From NCBI GenBank assembly GCA_963838155.1, contig CAWIQE010000035.1, forward strand, positions 51,898-115,897: DNA of 64,000 nt, given 5' to 3'. The notes below the pieces were generated by a model that had not been told where the DNA came from, did not search any database, and saw only the letters and a list, made by a program, of their open reading frames with translations. Both the position numbers and the translations under genes were made by a program. Of the stretch, positions 1-8,013 are shown one piece after another. Numbering within the stretch: the first letter of the stretch is position 1; the number at the start of each line of letters is the position of its first letter. Source of the DNA: Pararhizobium_B sp963838155 (lineage in GTDB: Bacteria; Pseudomonadota; Alphaproteobacteria; Rhizobiales; Rhizobiaceae).

Positions 1-599
1 GCGTAGATCGTCCGCCCCCCCTTGGTATAGGCGAGGTACGCCCCGGCCACGATGAAGGTCAGGATCAGGAACGCCACGTTCGCCGGGATGCCGAGGATGC
101 TCGTATAGACGATGTTCGACAGGCTGTCGGGAATGTTGGAGATCGCCGTCGCGCCGGAGAAGATGTAGGCGAGGCTCCGGCCGATCGCCATCATGCCGAG
201 CGTCACGACGAAGGCGGCGAGGCCGAAATAGGCGATGAGTATCCCCGAGACGAGCCCGACGCCGGCGCCGGAGAGCACCGCGAGCGGGATCGCCGCATAG
301 ATCGGCATGTGCTGCAGCGCGAGGCCCAGGATCACGCCGGTCATGCCGGCGACCGACCCGACCGACAGGTCGATGCCCCCCGTCAGGATCACGAAGGTCA
401 TCCCGACCGACACGATGCCGATGACGACCGACTGGTCGAGGATGTTGAAGATGTTGGTTTCCGTCAGGAAGTAGGGCGAAAGCACGGACAGCACCGCCGC
501 GATCGCGAAGGTCAGGCCGAGCATGCGCAGTTCGAGGCGGCCGGTGAGGCGGCCGAGGCGAGGCCTGCGCGAGGTGGAATTCGTGTTTGCCATGGTCAT
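1..599 (-). CDS. Ribose-type ABC transporter permease (5' part, cut by window edge)
   Basis: Inner-membrane permease of the RbsC/BPD_transp_2 family, importing a sugar or sugar-like solute together with the ATPase and binding protein that precede it in the same operon. About 199 N-terminal codons are visible; the gene runs off the left edge. The translated part shows alternating hydrophobic helices and the family's conserved stretch around GMTFVILTGGIDLSVG (near residues 60-75). I chose the ATG at 599 because GAGAGG lies a normal distance upstream and because it begins 17 bases after the ATPase stop; a second in-frame ATG at 593 is possible. The substrate cannot be read from the sequence. Confidence 0.9.
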   Translation of the reverse strand, partial: MTMANTNSTSRRPRLGRLTGRLELRMLGLTFAIAAVLSVLSPYFLTETNIFNILDQSVVIGIVSVGMTFVILTGGIDLSVGSVAGMTGVILGLALQHMPIYAAIPLAVLSGAGVGLVSGILIAYFGLAAFVVTLGMMAIGRSLAYIFSGATAISNIPDSLSNIVYTSILGIPANVAFLILTFIVAGAYLAYTKGGRTIY

Positions 600-615
600 C
601 TTGCGGCCTCTCCGG

Positions 616-2514
616 TCATTCTACCGCGGAAAGCGTTTCGACGTGCCGGCGGACGGTCTCCGCCGCCGGCGGACTGCCGGTGCCTGCGAGCGTCAGCCCG
701 ATCCAGCCGAAATCGTGGCCGCGGCCGCTGGTCATCTGCATCAGCATCGTCGTCCTCCCTCCGGCTTTTTCGGCGACGAAAGCCTGCTCGAGCCGGCCGA
801 GCGCTTCCGGGATCCTGGTTTCGGCGGCGAGCTTCGCGTCGCCCGTGCCGAAGCCGGGATCGGCTTCAGGGTCGGCCACGACGGAATTCAGGCAGATGAT
901 CTCGTCGCCGTCGACGAGCGCCCAGAAGGCGGCGCCGCCGCATTCCTCCGTCATCCGCCTCAGCATCTGCGTGTTGCGCGCCATCGAGGTCCGCGGCGCG
1001 GCAAGCAGCGTCAGCTTCTCCTCGTTGAGGCGCGCGCTCGGCACGTCGGCGACGCTCAGCCCGTCGCTGATGACGATGACCCGTTCCGCGAGTCCGAGCA
1101 GTTCCTCGAAGTCGGAGGAGACGACGACCACCGCCGTGCCCGTCGCGGCGATCTGCTTGAGGATCTGGTAGATCGAGGCGCGCGTGCCGATGTCGACGCC
1201 CTTGGTCGGTTCGTCGAGAATCAGCACGATCGGATCGAGCAGCAGCCAGCGGGCGATGATGACCTTCTGCTGCATGCCGCCCGAAAAGTTGAGCATGTTC
1301 GAATCGAGGAGCCGCTCGGAGGGCAGCCCCAGCAGGCCGAGCAATTCTTCCACGCGCTTCTCCCGCCGGCGATAGTCCAGGCCGAAGCCGCGATGCTCGC
1401 CGAGGTGGGCGAGGAGCAGGTTTTCCTTCACCGAGAAGTCCGGGACGATGTTCTGCGTGCGCCGGTCTTCCGCCACGAAGCCCACGCCGGCGCGGATGGC
1501 GTCGCTCGGCTTGCGCGGGGCGAAGGGCGTTCCGTTGAGCGTCACCCGTCCCGAGCCGCGCGGCCTCAGGCCGAAGATCGTCTCGACCGCCTCGGAGCGT
1601 CCCGCCCCCACGAGGCCGCCGAGGCCGAGGATCTCGCCGCGCCGGACCGAGAAGGAAATGTCCCTGACGGCCGGCGGCGCCGACAGGTTCTCGACCGAGA
1701 GCACGATCGGCGCGTCGCCCTCGTCGCGCGCCTCCTGCGCGGGTGCGGCCGCGTGCACCTGGCCGATGTCCTGGCCGACCATCGCCCGGATGATCTCGTT
1801 CTGGGTCAGCGTCGCCGTCGGCCGCGAGGCGAGCACCGTGCGCCCCTCCCGCATGACGCTCACCCGGTCGGTGATGGCGAAGACCTCCTCCAGGCGATGC
1901 GAGACGAACATCAGCGCATGGCCGTCCTCGCGCAGCCGCGACATGACGTCGAACAGCCGCTCCACCTCGCTCGGGCTGAGCGAGGCGGTGGGCTCGTCGA
2001 AGATGATGAGGTCCGCGTCGACCGCCAGCGCCTTGGCGATCTCGACGAGCTGGCGCTGCGCGGCCGACAGCAGCCTGACCTCGCGGTCGAGGGGCAGGGC
2101 GTGCTCGTGGCCGAGCCGCGAGAGGATGTCGCTGGCGGCGCTGCGCTGCCGCGCGCGGTTCAGCCGTCCGGGACGGCCGAGCTCGGGCAGGAAGATGTTT
2201 TCCAGCACCGTCAGGTCCGGCGCCAGCGACGTTTCCTGCATGACGATCGCGATGCCCGCGTTCAGGGCGTCGCGGGTGTTGCGAAGCTTCAGCGGCTCGT
2301 TGCGGTAGACGAACTCGCCGCTGTCGCAGGAGATGTGTCCGCAGATCGCCTTGGAGAGCGTCGACTTGCCCGCGCCGTTGGCGCCGAGCAGCCCGTGGAC
2401 CTCGCCGGTCCGGACTTCCAGGTCGGCACCGGCGAGCGCGCGGGTCCGCCCGAAGGTCTTGTGTATTCCGGTCGCGACGAGCACGGGCCCGCCGGCCGCC
2501 TGATGGGTGTTCAA
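616..2514 (-). CDS. Ribose-type ABC transporter ATPase, dual nucleotide-binding domains, with C-terminal extension
   Basis: Cytoplasmic ATPase of the RbsA/MglA family that powers the adjacent permease. The first ABC domain has Walker A GANGAGKST (about residues 34-42) and Walker B LIIFDEPTAS; the second has the degenerate P-loop GLVGAGRSE and an intact LSGGMQQK-like signature (FSGGMQQK) with LILDEPTKG. The domain pair normally ends near residue 500, but this protein has 632 residues: about 125 extra residues follow RLNEEKLTLLAA and include DGDEIICLN and SGRGHDFGWIG. I recognise no named domain in the extension. The start is taken as TTG at 2514, where homology begins; the open frame continues upstream only as antisense of the binding-protein gene. 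The ribosome site is weak. Confidence 0.9.
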   Translation of the reverse strand: MNTHQAAGGPVLVATGIHKTFGRTRALAGADLEVRTGEVHGLLGANGAGKSTLSKAICGHISCDSGEFVYRNEPLKLRNTRDALNAGIAIVMQETSLAPDLTVLENIFLPELGRPGRLNRARQRSAASDILSRLGHEHALPLDREVRLLSAAQRQLVEIAKALAVDADLIIFDEPTASLSPSEVERLFDVMSRLREDGHALMFVSHRLEEVFAITDRVSVMREGRTVLASRPTATLTQNEIIRAMVGQDIGQVHAAAPAQEARDEGDAPIVLSVENLSAPPAVRDISFSVRRGEILGLGGLVGAGRSEAVETIFGLRPRGSGRVTLNGTPFAPRKPSDAIRAGVGFVAEDRRTQNIVPDFSVKENLLLAHLGEHRGFGLDYRRREKRVEELLGLLGLPSERLLDSNMLNFSGGMQQKVIIARWLLLDPIVLILDEPTKGVDIGTRASIYQILKQIAATGTAVVVVSSDFEELLGLAERVIVISDGLSVADVPSARLNEEKLTLLAAPRTSMARNTQMLRRMTEECGGAAFWALVDGDEIICLNSVVADPEADPGFGTGDAKLAAETRIPEALGRLEQAFVAEKAGGRTTMLMQMTSGRGHDFGWIGLTLAGTGSPPAAETVRRHVETLSAVE

Positions 2515-2579
2515 TTGCTTTGTCCCGGTCGAAGCCGTGCGTCCGGCCCGCCGCGAAGGCGCGGCGGGCCGGTCCGCGA

Positions 2580-3566
2580 TCACTTCATCTCGTTGGCGAA
2601 GACGGTCTTTTTCACCGTCGGCAGCTTCTCGTCGATGTTGTCGCTGGTGACGACGAGGATCGGCACCAGGATCTGCTTCTCGGGCTTGCCGCCCTTCAGG
2701 TGCTTGAACATCGCCTCGCCGGACCGCACGCCCATCAGATAGGGCTGCTGCATTCCCGACACGACGATCTTGCCGGACTTCAGGAGGTCGACGAACTGCG
2801 GGATGCCGTCGAAGGCGGCCACCATCACCTGGCCGTTCTTGCGGGCCGCCCGGATCGCGCGCAGCGCGCCGATGGCCGGCTGGTCCGTCTGGACGAACAG
2901 CCCGTGCATGCCCGGATTGGACGTCAGCATGTCCTGCGTGAACTTGAAGGTTTCGTCGGCCGTGTAGGAAGCCATCTGCTGCAGTCCGGCGCGCTTGTCG
3001 AAGCCGGCCTTCTTCATGGCGTCCATGAAGCCCTTGGTGCGGGCCTGCCCGTTCTTGCGGGCCTGCGAGATGGCCACGATCCCGAAGGGGGCGTTGTCCC
3101 AGCCCTTCTTCTTCATCGCCTTGGCGAGCGCCTCGCCGACGCCATAGGCGCCCTTGTAGTTGTCGGAGATGATGAAGGAGACGTATTTGCCGCTGTTCGT
3201 GCCGATGTCGGCGATGACCACCGGGATGTTGGCCTTGGCGGCGAGTTCGAGGACGCTGGGGCAGGTCGAGCTGTCGGTCGGCGATATGACGATGCCGGCT
3301 ACGCCCCGCGCGATCGCGTCCTGGGCATTGTGCAGCTGGGTCTGGGCGCTGTTGTGCGAATCGAGCGCCTGGTAGCTGTAGCCGTTCTCCTTGGCCACGG
3401 ATTCCACGCCCTTCGACAGGTAGCGCCAGAACGGCAGGTCGAGGCCGGGTGTCAGGTAGACGATTTCCTTGGAATTCGCGGCGGCCGCCGGCGTCGGCGC
3501 GGCGACGCCGAGGCTCGCCACAAGGCCGGCTCCCGCGATCAGGCTCAAAAGGATTCTGCGTTTCAT
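2580..3566 (-). CDS. Periplasmic sugar-binding protein of a ribose-type ABC transporter
   Basis: Solute-binding protein (RbsB-like, Peripla_BP_4 family), 328 residues, first gene of the operon binding protein-ATPase-permease. Residues 1-30 form a Sec signal peptide (MKRR, hydrophobic core, APTPAAAA cleavage region). The mature chain begins with the family's early strand (KEIVYLTPGLDLPFW) and keeps the motif VAGIVISPTDSS. The ATG at 3566 has GGGAGGA just upstream. The FCD-type GntR regulator directly upstream on the same strand probably controls the operon. A pentose/hexose or related polyol is the likely ligand class, but the exact ligand is unknown. Confidence 0.92.
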   Translation of the reverse strand: MKRRILLSLIAGAGLVASLGVAAPTPAAAANSKEIVYLTPGLDLPFWRYLSKGVESVAKENGYSYQALDSHNSAQTQLHNAQDAIARGVAGIVISPTDSSTCPSVLELAAKANIPVVIADIGTNSGKYVSFIISDNYKGAYGVGEALAKAMKKKGWDNAPFGIVAISQARKNGQARTKGFMDAMKKAGFDKRAGLQQMASYTADETFKFTQDMLTSNPGMHGLFVQTDQPAIGALRAIRAARKNGQVMVAAFDGIPQFVDLLKSGKIVVSGMQQPYLMGVRSGEAMFKHLKGGKPEKQILVPILVVTSDNIDEKLPTVKKTVFANEMK

Positions 3567-3624
3567 TCATTCCTCCCGTGTTGAGGGCCGCCTCCACGGC
3601 AGCCCGGTTTCCGCCCGGACGCGC

Positions 3625-4473
3625 CTATCGCGGTCCGCGTTGCGAACGCCCTGTGCGCGCTTCGGCCGCCGCCGAGCGCTTCTTCGACCGTCTCTCCTCC
3701 TCCATGAGGGTCTTCGTCGTTTCGTAGATCCGGTCGAGATGTTGCTTGAACGCCGCCACCGCGGCGTCGCGGTCGTGCCGGCGGAGCGCCTCGACCACCG
3801 CCTGGTGCTCGCGGTAGCTCTGCGCGATCGCGCCCGGCTGGATCATCACGCGCCGCCTGTGGTCCATGACGTAGGTGTCGAGGTCGGCGACGAAATCCGC
3901 CAGCAGCCGGTTCCGCCCGGCCTCGTAGATCGCCGTGTGGAATTCGTGGTTGCAGATCAGGAAGCGCACCGGGTCGTTCAGCGTCGAGGCCTGCTCGGCG
4001 AGCGACTTGTCGAGAAACGCGATGGCCTTCCGGTCGATGCGCTCCGCCGCGTCGCCCACGACCCGCAGTTCGACGAGAAGACGCGCGGCATGCACCTCCT
4101 CGATGTCGTAGCTGTTGATGCCGCGGGACTTGGTGATGCCGATCTCCAGGCCGCCGATGTCGTTGCTGACCACCCGCGTCCTGGATCCGTGCGAGATGTC
4201 GACGATGCCCCTCTGCGACAGCGTCTGCAGCGCGCCGCGGATCGTCTCCCGGCTGACGCCGAAGGCGACGGCGAGCTCCCGTTCGCTCGGAAGCTGGTCG
4301 CCGACCTGGATCACGCCCGAGGCGATCTGCAAGGCGATCTTCTCGCAGGCGATGTCCCGGATCGAACGGCGCTCGATCGACCGCCGAAGGTCGGGAACCC
4401 TCGACAGGATCGAGGAGTTCGAGTTGCCCTTGCCGGCGGTCGCCGCGCTTCGCTGTTCCAGTGGCCCAACCAT
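3625..4473 (-). CDS. GntR-family transcriptional regulator (FadR/FCD subfamily)
   Basis: DNA-binding regulator of 282 residues. The N-terminal winged helix-turn-helix covers about residues 28-95 (IACEKIALQIASGVIQ, LPSERELAVAFGVSRETIRGA), typical of GntR proteins. The remaining alpha-helical half (residues ~115-255, with the acidic/His pattern around HEFHTAIYEAGR) matches the FCD ligand domain, which usually binds a carboxylate or sugar acid with a metal. It lies 58 bases upstream of the ABC binding-protein gene on the same strand, so local control of that operon is likely. The last 25 residues are basic and low in complexity. Confidence 0.9.
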   Translation of the reverse strand: MVGPLEQRSAATAGKGNSNSSILSRVPDLRRSIERRSIRDIACEKIALQIASGVIQVGDQLPSERELAVAFGVSRETIRGALQTLSQRGIVDISHGSRTRVVSNDIGGLEIGITKSRGINSYDIEEVHAARLLVELRVVGDAAERIDRKAIAFLDKSLAEQASTLNDPVRFLICNHEFHTAIYEAGRNRLLADFVADLDTYVMDHRRRVMIQPGAIAQSYREHQAVVEALRRHDRDAAVAAFKQHLDRIYETTKTLMEEERRSKKRSAAAEARTGRSQRGPR

Positions 4474-4519
4474 TAGACCAGATTGAGCCGGTTCCGACCC
4501 CGTTTGTCAATAGGGGGCG

Positions 4520-4620
4520 TGGTCCGGGCAAAAACCGGGCCCCACTTTTCCCGGAACCGAGTCTTTCTTTTTCGCAAGTCCGGACGGAAAACCGGTTCCC
4601 ACTTTTCCTGGAATTGCTCT
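4520..4620 (-). repeat. Two tandem copies of the dispersed palindromic intergenic element
   Basis: On the minus strand a well-kept copy (about 4578-4618) reads AATTCC-AGGAAAA-GTGGGAACC-GGTTTTCC-GTCCGG, and a diverged second copy (about 4523-4557) follows at a spacing close to 57 bases. Both carry the nested inverted repeat GGAAAA/TTTTCC. The same element recurs near 5120, 14389, 40890, 49495 and 55641. It lies between the GntR gene and the OsmC gene, which are divergently transcribed, and so occupies their shared upstream region. Confidence 0.75.
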
Positions 4621-4702
4621 ATGGGTGAGCGACGCCGGGACGTGCCGGCCGTCCGCCGGGCGACCGGGCCCGGCGGCCGAAGACGGACAAAGGGACACGA
4701 CG

Positions 4703-5119
4703 ATGAAAGCGCGGGTAAAATGGGTCGAGGAGCGGACCTTCGTCGGCGAATTGGGCAGCGGCCACAAGATGGTGCTCGGCACGGCCTACGGCCCCGAGGG
4801 CCGGACGCCGGGACCGAGCCCCATGGAGCTGGTGCTGATCGGAACCGGCGGGTGCTCGGCCTTCGACGTGGTCCATATCCTGGAGAAGGGCCGCGAGCCG
4901 GTCGAGGATTGCGTGGTCGAGATGGACGCGGACCGGGCGGAAGAGGACCCCAAGGTCTTCACGAAGATACACATGCGCTTCGTCGTCAAGGGTCGCGGCC
5001 TGTCTCGAAAGAAGGTCGAACGCGCCGTCGCCCTGTCGATCGAGAAATACTGCTCCGCCTCGGCGATGCTGGCCCGCACCGCGGAGATCACCCACGAGGT
5101 CGAGATCGTCGACCAGTAG
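4703..5119 (+). CDS. OsmC/Ohr family redox protein
   Basis: Cytosolic protein of 138 residues from the OsmC/Ohr fold, a group that reduces organic hydroperoxides or hydrogen peroxide through two cysteines. The two expected cysteines are visible: C51 in GTGGCSAFD and C117 in KYCSASAM. The core helix MELVLIGTGGC is characteristic. An upstream in-frame ATG at 4625 would add 26 residues of unlikely composition; the ATG at 4703 matches the family's usual start. It belongs to the short OsmC (YhfA-like) subgroup rather than Ohr, so the physiological substrate is uncertain. A partial palindromic repeat follows its stop codon. Confidence 0.88.
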   Translation: MKARVKWVEERTFVGELGSGHKMVLGTAYGPEGRTPGPSPMELVLIGTGGCSAFDVVHILEKGREPVEDCVVEMDADRAEEDPKVFTKIHMRFVVKGRGLSRKKVERAVALSIEKYCSASAMLARTAEITHEVEIVDQ

Positions 5120-5156
5120 CGCAATTCAAAGCGGGACCCGGTTTTCCGTCGGGGCG
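5120..5156 (+). repeat. Partial copy of the dispersed palindromic element
   Basis: The spacer between the convergent OsmC and DUF6074 genes holds GCAATTC...GGGACCCGGTTTTCCGTC, the right-hand part of the repeat seen intact near 49495. The left-hand GGAAAA arm is eroded. The copy begins one base after the OsmC stop codon. Confidence 0.6.
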
Positions 5157-5163
5157 AGGGCCG

Positions 5164-5460
5164 CTATACGCCCCGCCGGGCCTCCTCCACGTGGAGTTCG
5201 TGGATCCGTGCGAAGACGGTCTTGGCGAAGGTCCGCAACTCCTCGTCGATCACGGCGGGCGAGACGCCGATCGCTTCCATGCGCGCCCGCTCCTCGGCGA
5301 TCGTCGTCTTCCAGAAGCGGTCCGCCGCGTTGCCGTTTGCGCGCATCAGCCTTTCGACCGTCTGCCTGACCCGGCACGCCTGGCCGGCCATCGGAAACGG
5401 GATCACCCGGCCCTCGGTGCCGCGGTTGCCGGCCGATGCGGAATTGTCGGATTGTGCCAT
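5164..5460 (-). CDS. DUF6074-like small protein
   Basis: Small cytosolic protein of 98 residues. The segment VIPFPMAGQACRVRQTVERLM, the tryptophan after it (DRFWKTTIAEE) and the C-terminal pattern GVSPAVIDEELRTFAKTVFA match the layout of the DUF6074 family as I recall it from rhizobial genomes; no function is established. It stands alone, convergent with the OsmC gene and followed upstream by a gap before the FTR1 gene. Its length is typical of that family. The family assignment is from memory of the motif order and needs a profile search. Confidence 0.65.
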   Translation of the reverse strand: MAQSDNSASAGNRGTEGRVIPFPMAGQACRVRQTVERLMRANGNAADRFWKTTIAEERARMEAIGVSPAVIDEELRTFAKTVFARIHELHVEEARRGV

Positions 5461-5567
5461 TGCCTCGCATGGTCCAGTTGGTTCGACTGTCTCGAGGCGG
5501 TTATTGCATTGAAGGTGTTAATGTTTTCGTACCGCGGCAGAGATGCGCGGCGTGCCGGCCCGCAGGC

Positions 5568-6395
5568 TCACATACGCCGGGCGCCGGCCGGCCGGGCGGC
5601 GGCGACGAAGGCCGAGGCGCCGAGGATGGCGGCGAGCGTCAGGACGTAGGCCGCCACCTGGATGCCCATCGGCCGGTCCATGTAGCCGACCAGGACGTGG
5701 AGGAGGAGGCCGGGGGCGCTGTTCTGCGACAGGATGCCGGACGTGTCCCACACGTCGTAGCCGAAGGGCGGCAGCACGCCCGTCTGCACCAGCAGGCTCG
5801 CGGCCTGCGCGGCGAGCCCCGCGGCGATGAGGAGAAGCAGGACGCCGGTGACCCTGAAGACGTGCCGGAGCGGGATCCGCAGCAGGCCGAAATAGATCAG
5901 CAGGCCGAGCGCCGCCGCGCCCGCCATTCCGAGAACGCCGCCTTCGATCATGCCGGCCGCGCCCGAAGAGCCGTCGGCCGAGATGCCGTAGAGGAAGAGC
6001 ACGGTCTCCGAGCCTTCCCTGAGCACGGCGACCGCCGTGATCACGGCGAGCGCCGACAGCGGCCGGACACCCTCGCGCACCGCCTTGCCGACGCTCCGCG
6101 TCTGTCCGGCCAGTTCGGCGCCGTGCGTGCCCATCCATGCGTGGTGCCAGCCGAGCATCGCCACCGCCAGCAGGATCGCGCCGGCCTTGAGGAATTCGTT
6201 GCCCATGCCACCGAAAAGGCCGGCGACCTCCCCGGCGAAGGCCGCGAGCGCCACCGCGCCCGCCAGGCCCGCGAGCATGCCGCCGCCGATCGCCCGGCCG
6301 CGGCCCGCGATGCCGCGGCTCGCCGCCATCAGGATCGAGACGATCAGCGCGGCTTCGAGACTTTCGCGGAAGACGATGACGAGGGCGGCGATCAT
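5568..6395 (-). CDS. FTR1-family high-affinity iron permease
   Basis: Integral membrane iron transporter of 275 residues (FTR1/EfeU family). Two REXXE iron-relay motifs are present in separate membrane helices: R10-E11-S-L-E14 and R126-E127-G-S-E130. About seven hydrophobic helices can be drawn. It starts only 7 bases after the stop of a secreted cupredoxin gene, so the two form one unit. EfeB peroxidase and a full-length EfeO are not nearby, so this is not a complete EfeUOB system; the cupredoxin may take the role of the periplasmic partner. Substrate Fe2+/Fe3+ is inferred from the family. Confidence 0.92.
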   Translation of the reverse strand: MIAALVIVFRESLEAALIVSILMAASRGIAGRGRAIGGGMLAGLAGAVALAAFAGEVAGLFGGMGNEFLKAGAILLAVAMLGWHHAWMGTHGAELAGQTRSVGKAVREGVRPLSALAVITAVAVLREGSETVLFLYGISADGSSGAAGMIEGGVLGMAGAAALGLLIYFGLLRIPLRHVFRVTGVLLLLIAAGLAAQAASLLVQTGVLPPFGYDVWDTSGILSQNSAPGLLLHVLVGYMDRPMGIQVAAYVLTLAAILGASAFVAAARPAGARRM

Positions 6396-6401
6396 GACAT
6401 C

Positions 6402-6725
6402 CTACCTGGCGACGAGCTTGCCGCGCGCGGTCTTTTCGTGAAGTTCGCCGACGAATTCGTAGGTCCCCGGCTTGAGCGGCCCGACGAAGACCGAGACCGT
6501 CCCGCCGGGCGGCACCATCTTCTCCACATGCAGGTCGCTGCTGTCGAATTCCTCGGTGGTGTCGTCCCGGTTGACGATCGTCAGCTTCACCCGCTGGCCG
6601 GCCGGCACCTCGATGCTCTCCGGCTGGAACCGGTGGTCCTTCAGCACCAGCGACGGGCCGTCGGCGGCCAACGCCGTCCCGCTCAGGACAAGGGCGGAAA
6701 GAAGTGCGGTCACCGTTCGGCGCAT
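6402..6725 (-). CDS. Secreted cupredoxin-domain protein, partner of the FTR1 permease
   Basis: Periplasmic protein of 107 residues with a Sec signal peptide (residues 1-20, ending in ALA-A) followed by one cupredoxin fold (Cupredoxin_1, the N-terminal module of EfeO). Recognisable features are LKDHRFQPESIEVPAGQRVKLTIVN and DLHVEKMVPPGG, the latter with a family-type Asp/His/Glu cluster where EfeO-like proteins bind metal. The classic blue-copper Cys ligand is not obvious, so it may bind iron or copper in a non-blue site. It is the first gene of a two-gene operon with the FTR1 permease. Confidence 0.85.
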   Translation of the reverse strand: MRRTVTALLSALVLSGTALAADGPSLVLKDHRFQPESIEVPAGQRVKLTIVNRDDTTEEFDSSDLHVEKMVPPGGTVSVFVGPLKPGTYEFVGELHEKTARGKLVAR

Positions 6726-6867
6726 CGTGGTGGGTCTCCTTCGTGTCCCGCGGGCCGCGCCCGCTTTCGTTTCCCGGACATCGCAAACATGACCGCGATA
6801 GTCAAGTTAATGTCGCCAGTTTGGAATCGTTCGAAACAGGCACCGAGGCGACGCGCCGGCGCGCGAT

Positions 6868-7605
6868 TCAGGCGACCTGCGCCGTCTCCCGCCGTTCCCC
6901 CGCCTGCCGGGCGGGCGACAGCCCGCCGAAACGCCGGTTCCGGCGCGCGAAGGCCTCGACCGCCGCGCCGAGGTCGTCCTCGCCGAAGTCCGGCCACAGC
7001 GTCTGCGTGAAGTGCAGCTCCGCATAGGCGCTCTCCCACAGAAGGAAGTCCGACAGCCGCTGCTCGCCGCTCGTGCGGATGAGGAGGTCGACGTCCGGCG
7101 TGTCCGTATCGCCTGCGAGCAGGCGGCCGAAGGTCCCGCGGTCCACCGCGCCGTCCTTGGCGAGCCGGCTTGCCGCTGCGAGGATGGCGTCGCGCGAGGA
7201 GTAGTCGACCGCGATCCTCAGGTGCAGGCGCCGGCCGGCCGCGGTCCTCTCCTCCGCCCTGGAAATGCTGTCGGCCAGCCCGCCGGGCAGGCGGTCGCGC
7301 CGGCCGATCACCGTCAGCCGGACGCCGTTCTCGACGAGGCGGTCCGCTTCCGTTTCGACGTAGCGGCGCAGCAGGCCCATCAGCGCGGCGATCTCTGGTT
7401 TCGGCCGCTTCCAGTTGTCGCTGGAGAAGGCGTAGAGCGTCAGCGTGCCGATGTCGTGGTTCCGCGCCGCCTCCAGCGTCCGGCGGATCGCCTTGACGCC
7501 GGCCTCGTGGCCGCGCTTGCGCGGCAGCCCGCGGGCCGCCGCCCAGCGCCCGTTGCCGTCCATGATGATGCCGATGTGAAGTCGGCCGGCGTCGTTGCTT
7601 TGCAT
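6868..7605 (-). CDS. uppS: Isoprenyl transferase, undecaprenyl diphosphate synthase
   Basis: Cytosolic/peripheral cis-prenyltransferase that extends farnesyl diphosphate with isopentenyl diphosphate to make the C55 lipid carrier for peptidoglycan and LPS. The diagnostic IIMDGNGRWA motif with its catalytic Asp lies near the N-terminus, and the RTSGEQRLSDFLLWE-type signature lies near the C-terminus. The start is ATG at 7605, preceded by AGAGG at good spacing; a TTG at 7623 is less likely. This gives 245 residues, the normal length. It does not sit with cdsA/dxr as in many genomes, so it may be a second, dispersed isoprenyl transferase. UppP, its pathway partner, is 1.2 kb away. Confidence 0.92.
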   Translation of the reverse strand: MQSNDAGRLHIGIIMDGNGRWAAARGLPRKRGHEAGVKAIRRTLEAARNHDIGTLTLYAFSSDNWKRPKPEIAALMGLLRRYVETEADRLVENGVRLTVIGRRDRLPGGLADSISRAEERTAAGRRLHLRIAVDYSSRDAILAAASRLAKDGAVDRGTFGRLLAGDTDTPDVDLLIRTSGEQRLSDFLLWESAYAELHFTQTLWPDFGEDDLGAAVEAFARRNRRFGGLSPARQAGERRETAQVA

Positions 7606-7635
7606 CGCAGAGTTGCCTCTCAAAAAAACGGAAGG

Positions 7636-8013
7636 TCAGGCATGGCGCGGTCGCGAGCCGGCGGCGGGAAGCGCGCGGCCGCGCGTTTCCGCGGCGTCCC
7701 GCACGACCCTTTCCAGCACTTCGAGATAGTCGACGAACCGCTGCCGCCCCTGGCCCGTCAGCCGGCAGCGGGTAACGGCGCGTCCTCCGTCCGATATCTT
7801 GGCGGTCTCGACCAGCCCGGCGTCGACCAGGACCTGCAGGTGGCGGTTGAGGTTGCCGTCCGTCAGGCCGCAAAGCTGCTTCAGATCGTTGAAGGCGAGC
7901 CCCTTCGGATAGCTCGTCAGCGATGTCAGCACGCCGAGGCGGGCCTTTTCGTGCATCACCCTGTCGAGCCCGTCATAGGCGAAGGGTGCCGGTTTCTCCT
8001 CACGCCCGCTCAT
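7636..8013 (-). CDS. Small winged-helix transcriptional regulator
   Basis: Regulator of 125 residues consisting of little more than one winged-helix DNA-binding domain of the HTH_34/MarR-ArsR-like type: RLGVLTSLTSYPKGLAF, then LCGLTDGNLNRHLQVLVDAGLV and a basic wing. Such proteins in other genomes sit next to a membrane protein that they are thought to control. Here its ATG lies 14 bases inside the 3' end of the upstream membrane-protein gene, so the two are translationally coupled. The C-terminus is basic and divergent. Effector and targets are unknown. Confidence 0.82.
   Translation of the reverse strand: MSGREEKPAPFAYDGLDRVMHEKARLGVLTSLTSYPKGLAFNDLKQLCGLTDGNLNRHLQVLVDAGLVETAKISDGGRAVTRCRLTGQGRQRFVDYLEVLERVVRDAAETRGRALPAAGSRPRHA

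Noticed and set aside
4625..4702. Upstream ATG start for the OsmC protein
   Set aside because: The extra 26 residues have no counterpart in the family, and the segment lies beside the intergenic repeat.
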